Part shown: positions 45,357 to 57,008 of the stretch, one piece after another
Numbering within the stretch: position 1 is the first letter of the stretch
Layout of the letters: each line of letters starts with the position of its first letter
NCBI GenBank assembly: GCA_032719365.1
Contig: CM064874.1
Span: 38,550,716-38,614,715 of the forward strand
Length of the DNA stretch: 64,000 nucleotides
From: Prinsepia uniflora
Lineage: Eukaryota > Streptophyta > Magnoliopsida > Rosales > Rosaceae
Reading direction: 5' to 3'
Notes under the pieces: generated by a model
Database searches by the model: none
Told to the model about the DNA's origin: nothing
The model's input: the letters and a program-made list of their open reading frames with translations, nothing else
Position numbers and translations under genes: made by a program

Positions 45357-45364
45357 TATAAATA
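45357..45364 (+). promoter_or_regulatory. TATA box of the opposite-strand gene
   Basis: TATAAATA in the context CTCTATAAATATGAGAGGC, about 300 bases before the first plausible ATG (45657) and outside the LTR. It suggests the gene had its own promoter rather than using the LTR. Confidence 0.6.
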
Positions 45365-46428
45365 TGAGAGGCTTGTATCGATTTACTCACTTTGTGTTTG
45401 TGAGAAAAGTGGGAAAACTCTGTCGAAATAGAAAAGAAATTTCCGATCAGCCCTCGGCGGTGGTGCATATGGTGTTTACGATTTCTTACCAACAATCCTC
45501 CATGAAAAAACATGGTAAGCATTCCTTAAGTCCAATTTTTCGATTAAAGTAGGAGTTGGTGAAGAACTGGTCATGAACTTGGTGAAGTTTGTGTTCAGAT
45601 CGTCGTAGGTCAGAGTAGGCCTTCTAAGTTTTATTTTTTACTTTTTTTTTTGTAAATGTCTATCGATAGTGACTCGGTATCCGAAGGTAAGCGCTATGAT
45701 TCACAGGGCGGTGAGTCATCAGGTAGTAGTGTGTAGGTTCTCATTCCCATCTCCGGGAGTGAGGACGAGGCCCACTCGGTCGAGGCACAAAATAGGGCAC
45801 ACTTAATGCACAATATGGCCGAGTCATCCGGAAGGAAAATGGAGACTTGTACAGAGGTTGAGCTGACCAATCGGTCAGGCGGTGGCAACCTATTGGTGGA
45901 CGCCGAGACAATAGTCAAGGTGGGTGTTCACTGAGTGTTGAAGCTGACCCACGATTGAGACAAAGGCGCAGTGCGGTTGAACAAGAGGAAACCGACCAGT
46001 GATGAGTCGGTCTTGGATGTAGTGCCGATTGAACGGGCCGCCTTCACTGTTGACGAAATAGTTAACAAGGAGACCGAGAAGGCCCGTTCCTGACTCGGTG
46101 ACGATGAGGCTGCCGACGAGAGATAAGAGACCAAGTAATCCTCCAGCCGATATGGCGTTGTTCTATACCTAGCTGATGCACCATGGGGTGAGACTGCCCT
46201 TACATCCTTGGTTGGGGAGGATGGTGAAAAAAATGGGGGTGGCACTCGGTCAGCTCAATCCGAACGTTTGGATCTTGCTCTGCTCCCTCTACACGGCCTT
46301 CCATTGGGCCTAGCAGCCATAGCCGACCTATGCCCAGCTCATGTACCTGTATGAGTTTGGGTTTCAGCAACAGAGCACCGGGTGGGTCTTTGTCCGTCAT
46401 CGCAAGAAGAGCAAACGGGGGGAGTTCA

Positions 46429-47226
46429 TGACACGACCCATCCCAATCCCCCTAGGATTACCATGGAATGTGTCATGCTCCCGTCTGAAAAGAGGTGTCG
46501 GACAAGGGATAACCTGTTTCCATTGCCCAACCGGGCTTCCAGAGTGCGTAAGGATCGATGGAGGAGGGAGGAGATGGATGGCCTGGATTGAAGGCACAGA
46601 CCAGATGAAAGGCCCAGATCAAAAGTTGATCAAAGTGAGAATTCTTTAGTTATTTAATTCCTAATATTTTAATCCAATCCCACCAATCCAGATCTGAGTC
46701 CAATAATTTAAAGTTAGTGGTCCACATGTCCCACTCAGAATCCCAGACCAATCAGAAAACGCCAAGTGTCCCCACCTCGTAATGCGTGCATAACGAAATC
46801 AAACTTCCGTGACCTATAACTTCGTCGTCGAATCTCCGATTTCGGCATGCCGCCTGTCGTTGAATTCGCATCGACGAAACCTACGTAACGGTCCTTGGCC
46901 CTCGGCCATCGGACATCCCGGTGTCAACATTTGGCCCCTAATATGCCAAATTACGAAAATGCCCTTGCACTTCCGTACATCATAACTTCCACCACGAACG
47001 TCGGAATCGAACGTGCCACCTGTCTATGAACTCGTGACGTCCCGAACTACGTCACGGTCATCGGTAAAGTCCATTTGACCATCCGAAATAAAAGTCAACG
47101 TTTTGCCCACACCCAGGGGCAAAACGGTCATTTTGCACAATTCGTCCGAAATCACCCAACTAATCCCAGATTAGTAATTCACAATTAAATAATATTAAAT
47201 CCCGATATTCGGGACGGGTCGTTACA
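46429..47226 (-). repeat. 3' LTR of element VI
   Basis: Shorter (about 0.8 kb) than other LTRs of the family (2.1-3.1 kb): it has both termini and the two U3 modules but lacks most of the middle of the LTR. Confidence 0.95.
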
Positions 47227-47239
47227 ACCTTCCCTCCTT
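47227..47239 (-). promoter_or_regulatory. Polypurine tract of element VI
   Basis: The minus strand reads AAGGAGGGAAGGT directly before the 3' LTR. Confidence 0.8.
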
Positions 47240-50200
47240 AAATAATTTCGTCCTCGAAATTACCAATAACCTTATTCCACAACCACCTTGTGGAAAACAT
47301 TTTGACCTCACATCCGTGTACACCTGTACACCCACTTACTGGAACAACACCAGTCTCGTCTGTACCCAGACATCCCATCACGGTCATACGTCACAACAAC
47401 AACACTCGACCACCTCGAGTGGACATAATCACCTGATCCGCGATAAAATCGCTTAACCATTTAGCTGACTCCTTCAGCTAGACGGTTCCTTCCCAATGCT
47501 AATAAATCCTTACATTTGCTCCCATTGGGAGTCACCAAATCTCATTTGTCAGTCCATGCTGACACCATCAGTCAAACTGTCACCACTAAGTTTTACCACC
47601 CTGGTAAAGCCCAAACCATCGATTAATCAAAGACAACACCATGTACTACATCACCCTCAATGTAGCGTAAGATCAACCCCATGATCACAATTCGCAGGGC
47701 AAGCCCAATCCTACAACACACATTAATCTCAATGTCCATAATCGCCGACTCCCTCAGCGAACCAAGATGCTGGGAAATCACGGTGTGATCAAGTCACACA
47801 AGGCTACTCGTGGTTACGCAGACCACCAATTCACTCATCCTGAGTGTACGTATACCATCAACTTACACAATCAAGTGGTGTAACTGGAACACATTGAATA
47901 CCTGCCCAGCAGTGAACACAAGTCCCAATACTAGGGTTCCACTAGCCAACCATGGCTAAGAGCACCTGCTCAAACAATCACTGAACACGACAAAATCACT
48001 CTGCTCGGCGCACAGTATCCAATGTCCAGTCCATATTCTCAACCAAACAAACGATATCGGAACCAAGCCGATTACCAACACGTTTAACCACACACCACGG
48101 GTACATCCCATGTACCGCCATTAGGCACCACTCAGCCTAACCAGTACCAATCCTCGTACAACGTACCCTGTACGTACATCAATCCATCCATCCACCTACA
48201 ACCACCCAGGTCATAGTCAAACACGTTCTAGTAACGGAGTACATTTGCCCAACCAACATGAGACAAAACGAACTCCACCCATCATCTAGTTCCAATTCCG
48301 AATCTGAATCCGCAATTTCGTAAGAAATCCCGAATCCGAACCCAAACATCATATTTTTATTCCACGTCCAAATCCGAATCTGAAATCATTATTCCGTAAG
48401 CTAGCATTAGAATAATTATTCCGCACCCAAATCCAGTAATCCATTTTCGAGCTTCGCAATCGAATCCTGAATCGTCACCCAGAAATTCGATTCCAAAACC
48501 CAAAATCTAGTTTACGTCCACCAAGACGTAACATAACCGATCCTCTCGGTTTCCTGCTCAAAACACTCGATTGACTTCATAGGGAAGCCAATCCCAATAT
48601 CCATACGTCAAAGGTTGACAAAAATCCGACCACATCGGAAACCTACTCAACCGAGTAACAAACCATATGGACTCACTCCGAAAAGAAGTTCAGTCCCGTC
48701 ATTTACGACTCATACCAAGGTAAGAGTGATAAACTCTCATCCAATTTGGATCATCACGATCACGACCTAGATCCATCACTACGTCATCTGACAAGTAACA
48801 TCACGATCCTAGATCGTCACATCGTCCGAAGTCGACAACATCACAAATAAGATCCACCTAGGATCCACACATGCTCGCATAGCTAACAAACCATCTGGAA
48901 GCTGATCGTAGGGTCTTACACCCTCAATTGAATCCTTCGCCAAATTTCCCTTGGTGGAAAGATGACCTCGCATTTTACCACCAAATCCAAAATCATACAC
49001 AACTTCTGGTGTCCAATGACCCCAAGCCAACATGGGTCCACCTACCAATACATGCTCAACGTACTGGTAACAACAATCATCATCTGCCACGGCAGGAAAT
49101 AAGAAGTCAACCCCAATGACTTCGGAACACCAATCACCGATGCGGAAACGAGCACTCCTCTCGTCTCCAAATCACCACTCTCTCCGTATCGGGAGTTCCA
49201 ACCATGTTGGAAACAGACATGCTCCCAATGAGATGTCAAGTCCAACCACTGGACTGCCCATGTCCATACCTCACTTGGACCACCACGTGTCCAAAATCAA
49301 ATCATCACTCGGACCTCACGTCCGCCAATACTCATGTATGCACACACCCCGATTCCTAACGGAATATCCACAACTCTGCCTGGATGTGCATGCCATACTG
49401 CCTTCGTCTCACATCTCAACCTTTACAGGTTCACTCCTCAGGTTCCAAGTGATTCACAATCACCAAATCACACATCAATACCACGAATGGTTTCCCTGAC
49501 TCTTCCAATTTCAATAATTTCCTTGTACTTCCTGGGGATATAAGAAGTATACCATCATACCAATCTCGGAGTTGACAACAACTCCACAAATCCACCAACT
49601 CTCATGACATAGGGAACATCATCCCTAGATTCCCCAAATTTCAATCGTACCTTTATATCCATTCATCACTTGTCATCATATATCTGTTGGGACCTATCCC
49701 AACACGTCACAACCTCCACTGGATCCCATCCAGTCCATGACTCAACCACCATTGAGTCGCAGATACCAATCATATGTCCGTCATGACAGAGTCACGCCTC
49801 AACTTGTGGTTCAACGTCATCACACTCACTGACACCAGAACCAGCGCTAGTACCAGCACCAACGCACCATCATCAACACTAGTATCAGCACACTGGCATC
49901 CATACTAGTATTGGCATAAAAGCACCAACATACCGACATCCATACATAGCACACGAACATCCATGCTAGCACACAGTGTGCAAAGTTGTTACCCTGGATC
50001 TCCGTTCATTTCGAACGACGATCCCATAACACCACTCGTACCCCACGACTATGGGTACCTCCAATTTGACCACTGGCACATCAGGATAATGGACGTTCCC
50101 TGAACATCCCCAAGTATTAAAACCACACTAAATACCCTCGATAGCCAGTTATCTCGACACAACTGTCGACCAACAGTCATCGTTGTCAAGATCCTTATCC

Positions 50201-50888
50201 ACACATCATACTACCATTCGATCCCACACGAAAATCCATATTTCATAACCGCATCCGTGGATCGAACCCATAAGACTCACTAGAGCCATCCACATGGTCA
50301 TCCACGACCTCAGCCGCTCACCGCAGCACAAGTTCTCATTTAAAGTTCGCTTTTCCAAATCCATCAATTACAAGTTAGGGATCCAAAATCACACCCTAGG
50401 GTTCCACCGAACCCAACTGCCTTCTGCAGTAAAATCCATAACCTGACCGGCTCCGCGGTCCTGACATCATATAGACGTCCAATCCAATCCAATCGTCAAC
50501 TCAACGTGGGTTCCATCGTGGGTTCCACCACAAAGGTCATCGGCTAACTCCGATGCACCAACACCCCGTACACTAGCCAACACTACCAGGGTCCACAATT
50601 TAGACCAACGAGTTTCGCATTTCCAATACATTACTCAAATGGGGTTCCCTGAACCCAGCTGTGCCGAGTGGCACAACAATCCATCATCACATGACCGAAC
50701 CGATGGTCCCACATTACCAGTTAATCGTATACAACCCACTTGGGTTGAATCGCATCCATGCACGGCGTATCAGGCCCAACACACCCAATTCACCATACAA
50801 ACTCAAAACTATCTATCAGGTTGACAACGGAACTGCAGCCCAAAGAGACATCACACCCTCGTCCTTCGCGCACAAAAGAGCAAAACCT
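47240..50888 (-). other. Interior of element VI, no readable gene
   Basis: Stop-rich in all frames. Blocks shared with element II include simple sequence of ATTCCGAATCTGAATCC type (about 48290-48510), 'GGGAAGCCAATCCCAATATC' (about 48582) and ACCAGCACCAAC/ACTAGTATC repeats (about 49845-49975). Confidence 0.7.
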
Positions 50889-50900
50889 GCTCTGATACCA
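50889..50900 (-). promoter_or_regulatory. Primer-binding site of element VI (tRNA-iMet)
   Basis: The minus strand reads TGGTATCAGAGC, two bases inside the 5' LTR that starts at 50903. Confidence 0.9.
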
Positions 50901-50902
50901 CT

Positions 50903-51706
50903 TGACACGACCCATCCCAATCCCCCCAGGATTACCATGGAATGTGTCATGCTCCCGTCTGACAAGAGGTGTCGGACAAGGGATAACCTGTTGCCATTGC
51001 CCAACCGGGCTTCCAGAGTGCGTAAGGATCGATGGAGGAGGGAGGAGATGGATGGCCTGGATTGAAGGCACAGACCAGATGAAAGGCCCAGATCAAAAGT
51101 TGATCAAAGTGAGAATTCTTTAGTTATTTAATTCCTAATATTTTAATCCAATCCCACCAATCCAGATCTGAGTCCAATAATTTAAAGTTAGTGGTCCACA
51201 TGTCCCACTCAGAATCCCAGACCAATCAGAAAACGCCACGTGTCCCCGCCTCGTAATGCGTGCATAACGAAACCAAACTTCCGTGACCCATAACTTCGTC
51301 GTCGAATCTCAGATTTCGGCATGCCGCCTGTCGTTGGATTCGCATCGACGAAACCTACGTAACGGCCCTTGGCCCTCGGCCATCGGACATCCCGGTCAAA
51401 AAGTCAACATTTGGCCCCTAATATGCCAAATTACGAAAATGCCCTTGCACTTCCGTACATCATAACTTCCACCACGAACGTCGGAATCGAACGTGCCACC
51501 TGTCTATGAACTCATGTCGTCCCGAACTAGGTCACGGTCATCGGTCAAAGTCCATTTGACCATCCGAAATAAAAGTCAACGTTTTGCCACGCCTAGGGGC
51601 AAAACGGTCATTTTGCACAATTCGCCCGAAATCACCCAACTAATCCCAGATTAGTAATTCACAATTAAATAATATTAAATTCCGATATTCGGGACGGGTC
51701 GTTATA
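50903..51706 (-). repeat. 5' LTR of element VI
   Basis: Partner of 46429-47226. Its outer terminus is TA instead of CA on the plus strand (GGTCGTTATA), a single C-to-T change. Confidence 0.95.
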
Positions 51707-53474
51707 GTTCATCCTGGACATATTGACCTCCCAGAAGTCGTATAAGACGAAGTTCTGTCTAGTCGGTGGTAACTGGGAAGGGGACACCGAGGGACCTCTA
51801 ATACAGTCCAAATTTCAGACCAAAGGTGGATAGTTGTAGCATAGGCCGACCAATCTCTCGGTAATTATTTTGTTGTTTTGATTTTGTATGCTTTAAGTAT
51901 GGTGATAATGGATGACCGATTTTTCAGTGTGCAGGTTTGTTCCCCGAGGAAGATATCTCTGCGGAAGAGAAGGCTATTGTTCACCGAGTAAGGGCTATTG
52001 TTCCCCATCATCTCGGTAGCCGAATTTTGAAAGACTGCGAATAGCTTAGGATGAAGGCCAACAAGACCACCCAGGATTCCGCCTCACTGTCAAAGGCTGC
52101 CAAGCTCCTTGAGCTCCTCCTCAAGAGGAAGAAAGACCGAGCAGATATGGGACAGCATGAGCGGACCGATCGTTCAAAGCAGGGCAATTCCTCCAAACCG
52201 AGGCAGCCAACTCCTCCTACTCGGTCTCCAAAGAGAAAGCGGAGCACTATTGAGGGAGACCGAGTGCTATCCCCTGACCCTAGGCGGAAAAAGGCGAGAA
52301 AAGAGGTCGAGACCATCCTGTCGACGTAGGCGGAGATTGCGGGCTGACGGACCATGCCGGCCCTAGAGTTCAACCCTCTGCCGTCTCCCCTCGGTTGGAT
52401 GCAAGGATCCTGGAGATGCTGCAGAGGAGGGGAGACGTGAACCTTGGTGTGTTCACCCAGGGAGAGGCCATCAGTGAGGGGATCAGCGCTGAGGCCACCC
52501 TCTGTTGCCCGAGGTAGATGGTACCGTTTCTCAACGGAGTCTGTCACCTCCACACCCTTGGACGAGTTAGCCGAGGTTCAATGCCGGTCAGCTGACCAGA
52601 AGATGGAGAAAGCCCTACTGCTGCTGAGCAATGTAAGTGTTTGTGTTCTCTTATTTTGCAAGTGTAATATGTAGGCCGAGTAGAGTAAGTGCTAATGTTT
52701 GTCATGTGCATGCTCTCGGCGAAGTCTACCTCCAATTTGGGAATGCTCAGAGGAGGGTGTCGGCGGCCAGGAGGGAAAAGGACCGGATGAGGAAGAAGCA
52801 GGAGGCGCTCACTCCCAAGCTTCAAGAGGCCGAGAGAGCGGTAATGCAGGCGACCGACCTGGCCCGCCAGTTGGAAGCCGAGAGGTGGAAGGCTCAAGAG
52901 GCCCTAGCCTCCAGGGATCAGATGAAGGCCGAGTTGGAGGCTAAAGAGAAGGATCTTCTGCGGCACTGGAAAAAGCTGTGCCGGGCAAAGACGGCTAGGG
53001 AGGCCGACTTGGAAGAGGCAAGGAAGACGGCGGTGGTCGAGTTCAAGGCGTCCGAGGAGCAGAACAAGCTGAAGAACAAGTACACTACCGACTGTGATCA
53101 GGAGTTCTTCCGTAACCTCTTCCTGTACAATCCCGGGTTGACCGTGAAGACCCCCTAGATCGGCCAAGATATCACGACCGATATGTTTGAGGACGAGCCG
53201 GGGGAGGAGGAAGAAGAGGTTGTGCAACCAAGTTCCCAGCTAGAGGCCGACCTAGTTAGTCCTCCCAAAGAGCCGGAGCGACAGGTGGAGGTAGCACCAC
53301 AGGACGAGGAACAGAAGATGGAAGAGCTAGTTTAGGACAGGTCTCTGTGCCTTGTAAATTTTTTTTTTAGTAGTAGTTGGTAGGACAACCGAGAGGTTGT
53401 AATTTTGTAATGCTCTTGCAGACCGGGCATAATAGGTCTGCACATTGAATGAAATTTAACTTGCCCCAACAAAC

Positions 53475-54556
53475 AAGACTTGTAGATCGAGTAAGCCTTA
53501 CTTTGATTTAACTGTTTGTCTGAGTGTCGGTGTAGGCCGAGTAAGGCTATACACCGACTTCAATGTTTGTGTCAACCATAATAGTAAGTGTTGGGGTGTA
53601 GGTCGAGTAAGACCGAACCCCAACTCGTATGTTTGAAACTAAGTGTCAGTGTAAGACGAGTAAGGATGTACATCGATCCCAATGTTTGAGTAAAAAAAAA
53701 GCAAGTATTGGGGTGTAGGCCGAGTAAGATCAAACCTCGACTCGTATGCTTGAGTCTAAGTGTTGGTGTAAGCCGAGTAAGGCTGTACACCGACTCGAAA
53801 GTTTGAGTCAAAATAGAAAGTTTTGGGGTGTAGGCCGAGTAAGACCGAACTCCGACTCGTATGTTTGAGTCTAAGTGTTGGTGTAAGCCGAGTAAAGCTT
53901 TACACCGACTCAAATGTTTGAGTCAAAATAGAAAGTTTTGGGGTGTAGGCCGAGTAAGACCGAACCCCGACTCGTATGTTTGAGTCTAAGTGTTGGTGTA
54001 AGTCGAGTATGGCTATACACCGACTCCAATGTTTGAGTCAAAATAACAACTGTTGGGGTGTAGGCCGAGTAAGACCGAACCCCGACTCGTATGTTTGAGT
54101 CTAAGTGTTGGTGTAAGCCGAGTAAGGCTATACACCGACTCGAAGGTTTGAGTCAAAATAGCAAGTGTTGGGGTGTAGGCCGAGTAAGACCGAACCCCGA
54201 CTCGTATGTTTGAGTCTAAGTGTTGGTGTGAGCCGAGTAAGGCTATACACCAACTCGAAGGTTTGAGTCAAAATAGCAAGTGTTGGGGTATAGGCCGAGT
54301 AAGACCGAACCCCGACTCGTATGTTTGAGTCCAAATGTTGGTGTGAGCCGAGTAAGGCTATACACCGACTCGAAATTTTGATTCAAAATAGCAAGTGTTG
54401 GGGTGTAGGCCGAGTAAGACCGAACCCTGACTCGTATGTTTGAGTCTAAGTGCTGGTGTAAGCCAAGTAAGGCTGTACACCGACTCCAATGTTTGAGTCA
54501 AAATAGCAAGTGTTGGGGTGTAGGCCGAGTAAGACCGAACCCCGACTCGTGTGTTT
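53475..54556. repeat. Minisatellite of ~116-bp units in the Tat element
   Basis: About nine head-to-tail units lie here. Each unit has two related halves of about 55-60 bp: 'GTGTTGGGGTGTAGGCCGAG' + TAAGACCGAACCCCGACTCG + TATGTTTGAGTC, and GTGTTGGTGTAAGCCGAG + TAAGGCTATACACCGACTCG + AAGGTTTGAGTCAAAATAGC. Units diverge at only a few bases, so the array expanded recently relative to the element. It lies between the end of pol and the end of the opposite-strand gene, that is in the shared 3' untranslated region. Reading frames through it are repeat artefacts. A short version of the motif ('TAGGCCGAGTAGAGTAAGTG') occurs at 52671-52692 in the intron of the opposite-strand gene. Confidence 0.93.
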
Positions 54557-54639
54557 AAGCCCATGTTAGCTTTAGGTGACATGTGTTGTACAAATGGAAG
54601 AGTTCATAAATAAGGGGCGCCAAAGTCGAGAAATTACAG

Positions 54640-56120
54640 CAAGTTATAAGATGAAGAAAAATAAAATGTTTAAATGAAGTATTTCTTTAAGTGGTCGGCA
54701 TTCCATGGGTGGTCGAGTTTTCCCCCACCTAAGTCTTCTAATTCATAGGTGTCGGGCCGACAGATCCTTGTAACCCCGTAGGTGCCTTCCCAATTTGGGT
54801 CGAGAGTTCCAGTTGAGCTATCCTTGGTGGCGAGGCTGACCTTCTGAAGGACCCAGTCTCCTACTTGAAAACCCGGTGTTTGACTCTGGCGTCGTGATAA
54901 TTGCAGAGCCGCTGCTTGCAGCCAATGTTTATGAGGTTAGCATGTTCCCTGTGTTCTTCAATGAAGTTCAAACTGAGCGCAACCTGATGGTGATTTTGTT
55001 CGGGCTCATAGGTTGACACTCGATAAGAAGTTTCATTCAGTTTAGCAAGGATGACCGCTTTTGTTCTGAAGGTCAATGAAAAGGGGGTTTCATTTGTCGA
55101 TGTTCGGTAGGAAGTCTGATATGACCAGAGTGCGTTAGGGAGGATTTCAGACCACTTTCCCTTGGCCTTATCTAGCTATGTTTTTAACGTGTACTGGATG
55201 ATTTTGTTGATGGCCTCTACCTGTCCGTTGGATTGGAGGTGAGCTGTTGAGGTGAAGTAGAGACGGATATTGTGTATGTCACAAAAGGCATGGAAGCGTG
55301 CATTGTCGAATTGTTTCCCTTTGTCCGTGACAATTGTGTGTGGGAGACTAAAACGAAAAATAATGTTCTAGAAGATAATCGTTTCAATCTGGGACGTGGC
55401 GATGGAGGCCAAAGCCTTTGCCTCTACCCATTTTTTGAAGTAGTCTAGTACCACCACTGCATACTCTGTCTTGCCTTTCCCGGCTGACATTTTCCCGATT
55501 AAGTCAAGTCCCCACTGTGAAAAGAGCCAGAGGTTGATCATGGGTGTGAGGTTTTCTAGAGGTGAATGGAGGAAAGGGGCGAACCGTTGACACTTATCAC
55601 ATCGCTTTGTCAGCTCTGTCGCATCCCCGTGCATGGTTGGCTAGTAAAAATCCTGCTGGAAGGCTTTATGGGCCATCGATCATGGTCCAGAGTGATTTCC
55701 ACAAATACCGGCATGTATCTCTTCCAGATTGGCTCTGCCTGCCTCCGGGATGAGACATTTTAGGAGGGGTATAGGAAAGCCTCGCTTGTAGAGTTGGCCG
55801 TTGATGAGTGTATACCGTGTTGCATGTCGCCTGTCCTTCTTTGCCTCGATCTTGTCAGAAGGGAGAGTTCCGTTTGTGAGGAATCTCAGCAGCAGGGTCA
55901 TCCATGTGCAGTCAGTGTCTATTGTGCAGACCACCGAGCATTGGGTGCTAGGTTGATTAAGTATTTCGACCAGGACATTGCGACTCTGTCGCTCATCGAG
56001 GGACGAAGTAAGCCGGGCTAGAGCATCGACGTGACTATTTTCGGAGCGTGGAATCCGAGTGATAGCATAACTGTGGAAACCACATGGGAGAGACTTTGCC
56101 AATGCTCTATATGCCGCCAT
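54640..56120 (-). pseudogene. Integrase region of the Tat element
   Basis: Read on the minus strand from about 56120 (linker with RIPRSENSHVDALARL): the zinc-binding part has EIHAGICGNHSG (two His) and RCDKCQRFAPF (two Cys). The catalytic core shows GLDLIGKM (first Asp, about 55510), TDKGKQFDN (second Asp, about 55320) and NGQVEAINK (Glu, about 55215), so the D-D-E triad is readable. The C-terminal part includes VALSLNFIEEHREHA (about 54970) and ends near 54640. In-frame stops lie at about 55677, 55635, 55368 and 55080-55180. The enzyme inserts element DNA into the host genome; this copy is dead. Confidence 0.85.
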
Positions 56121-56585
56121 AGAAGAGCCTTTGGCCTCATATTTGTTGTTGATCTGGTTGACGATGAGCTATGAATCGCTATATATTCTGATTTGTTTTG
56201 TATCCATGGTTTTGGCTAGGCGGAGTCCCGCAAGGAGGGCCTTATACTCAGTGGCATTGTTGGAGGCCTTGAACAAAAAACGAAGGGCGTATTTCATTCG
56301 AACCTTGTCCGGTGTGGTAAGGACAAGTCTGGCCCCGGACCCATCGTGGGAGGCCGATCCGTCGATGTAGAGGAGCCAAGTCGGCTGAGCTGGGTCGAAC
56401 TGGGGGCACTCTTCATCCAAAGTATGTGATATGGATGGAGGAGTAGATAGGATGATCTTATGTGCGGCAACCGCTAGAACATAGGAGAATTCGGAAATAA
56501 AATCTGTCACGGCTTGCCCTTTCTCAGCTGTGCGGGGAGCGAAGGTGATGTCGAATTCACTGAGTTCGATCGTCCATTTGAGTAG
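56121..56585 (-). pseudogene. Second, archaeal-type RNase H domain (aRNH)
   Basis: On the minus strand 56510-56169 reads WLLYIDGSASHDGSGA, NNATEYKALLAGLRLA and IRIYSDS, giving the D-E-D active-site residues of RNase H. It lies after the RT-linked RNase H and before integrase. A second RNase H in this place is known from Tat-lineage elements, where it probably restores activity lost in the first domain. A stop occurs at its end (about 56168). Confidence 0.85.
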
Positions 56586-57008
56586 TCATCCCGATGTTTT
56601 GGGCTTCTGAAGCACCTGACGGAGTGGTCTGTCGGTCATGAAAATGATGGAATGAGCGTGGAAGTATAGCCTGAGCTTTCTGGAAGACGTGATGAGGGCA
56701 AAGGCGAGCTTCTCTAGGTCAGAGTACCTTGTCTTGGCGTCCTGTAAGGCCTTGCTGACGTAGTATACCGGGTGCTCAGCGCCATCCTTACGCTTAAAAA
56801 GCACCGAACTGGTGGTAGAAGTGGAGACAGATAGGTACATGTAGAGGGTTTCTCCGGTGTCGGGTCTCGCCAATAGCAGTGCTCTGCCCATGTATTCCTT
56901 GAGTTCGGTGAAAGCCTTAGTGCATTCCTCAGTCCAGGTAAAGTGTTTGGATTTTCTCTTAAAGGCATTGAAGAAAGGCACGCACTTGTCGGTGGCTTTG
57001 GAGATCAA
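56586..57008 (-). pseudogene. RT-linked RNase H domain of the Tat element
   Basis: An open 140-codon stretch reads HFTWTEECTKAFTELKEYMG, VYYVSKALQDAKTRYSDLEK and FMTDRPLRQVL, which is the Ty3/gypsy RNase H. The first catalytic region reads LYMYLSVSTSTTSS, without the usual acidic residue, as expected for Tat elements whose first RNase H is degenerate. It is bounded by stops on both sides. Confidence 0.85.

Larger units (their letters stand above)
46429..51706 (-). mobile_element. Element VI: coding-dead gypsy-family element nested in the Tat element
   Basis: LTRs 46429-47226 (798 bp) and 50903-51706 (804 bp) begin TGACACGACCCATCCCAATC and end GACGGGTCGTTACA (left) or ...TTATA (right). The TSD GTTCA is perfect (46424-46428, 51707-51711). 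The PBS (50889-50900) and PPT (47227-47239) give minus orientation. The 3676-bp interior has no frame longer than about 130 codons and no readable gag or pol domain. It aligns in reverse with element II's interior. By hand count the LTRs differ at about 25 positions (roughly 97% identity), so insertion was recent compared with the Tat element carrying it. Confidence 0.95.
45354..53335 (+). pseudogene. Opposite-strand extra gene of the Tat element (PF04195-like N-part, coiled-coil C-part)
   Basis: The gene runs against gag-pol. A TATA box (45357-45364) is followed by a leader with a splice-donor-like ATG|GTAAGC at about 45510. The likely start codon is at 45657 (MSIDSDSVSEGK). A stop follows at 45735, then several frames with stops. 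About 46130-46428 reads GVRLPLHPWL, MGVALGQLNPNVW and YEFGFQQ..GWVFVRH, which resembles the 'putative gypsy-type transposase' domain (PF04195). Element VI is inserted at 46428/46429; after 51711 the same frame continues. Introns seem to occur at about 51862-51941 and 52630-52720. The last exon (about 52727-53335) encodes a long Lys/Glu/Ala coiled coil (RREKDRMRKKQEAL and on), a conserved VVEFKASEE, and an acidic tail after one in-frame TAG (53156). Antisense ORFs of this type are known from the Tat lineage; their function is unknown. Confidence 0.75.

Noticed and set aside
46424..51711. Reading the two halves of the opposite-strand gene as separate genes
   Set aside because: The halves are separated only by element VI and its GTTCA duplication, and the frame continues on the other side. 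One disrupted gene is the simpler reading.
52008..52553. 181-codon minus-strand frame
   Set aside because: It is the complement of the plus-strand extra gene, whose frames in this place have recognisable composition and continuity; the minus frame matches nothing.
53475..54556. CRISPR-like array
   Set aside because: The units are contiguous about 116-bp repeats without unique spacers, and they are inside a plant retrotransposon.
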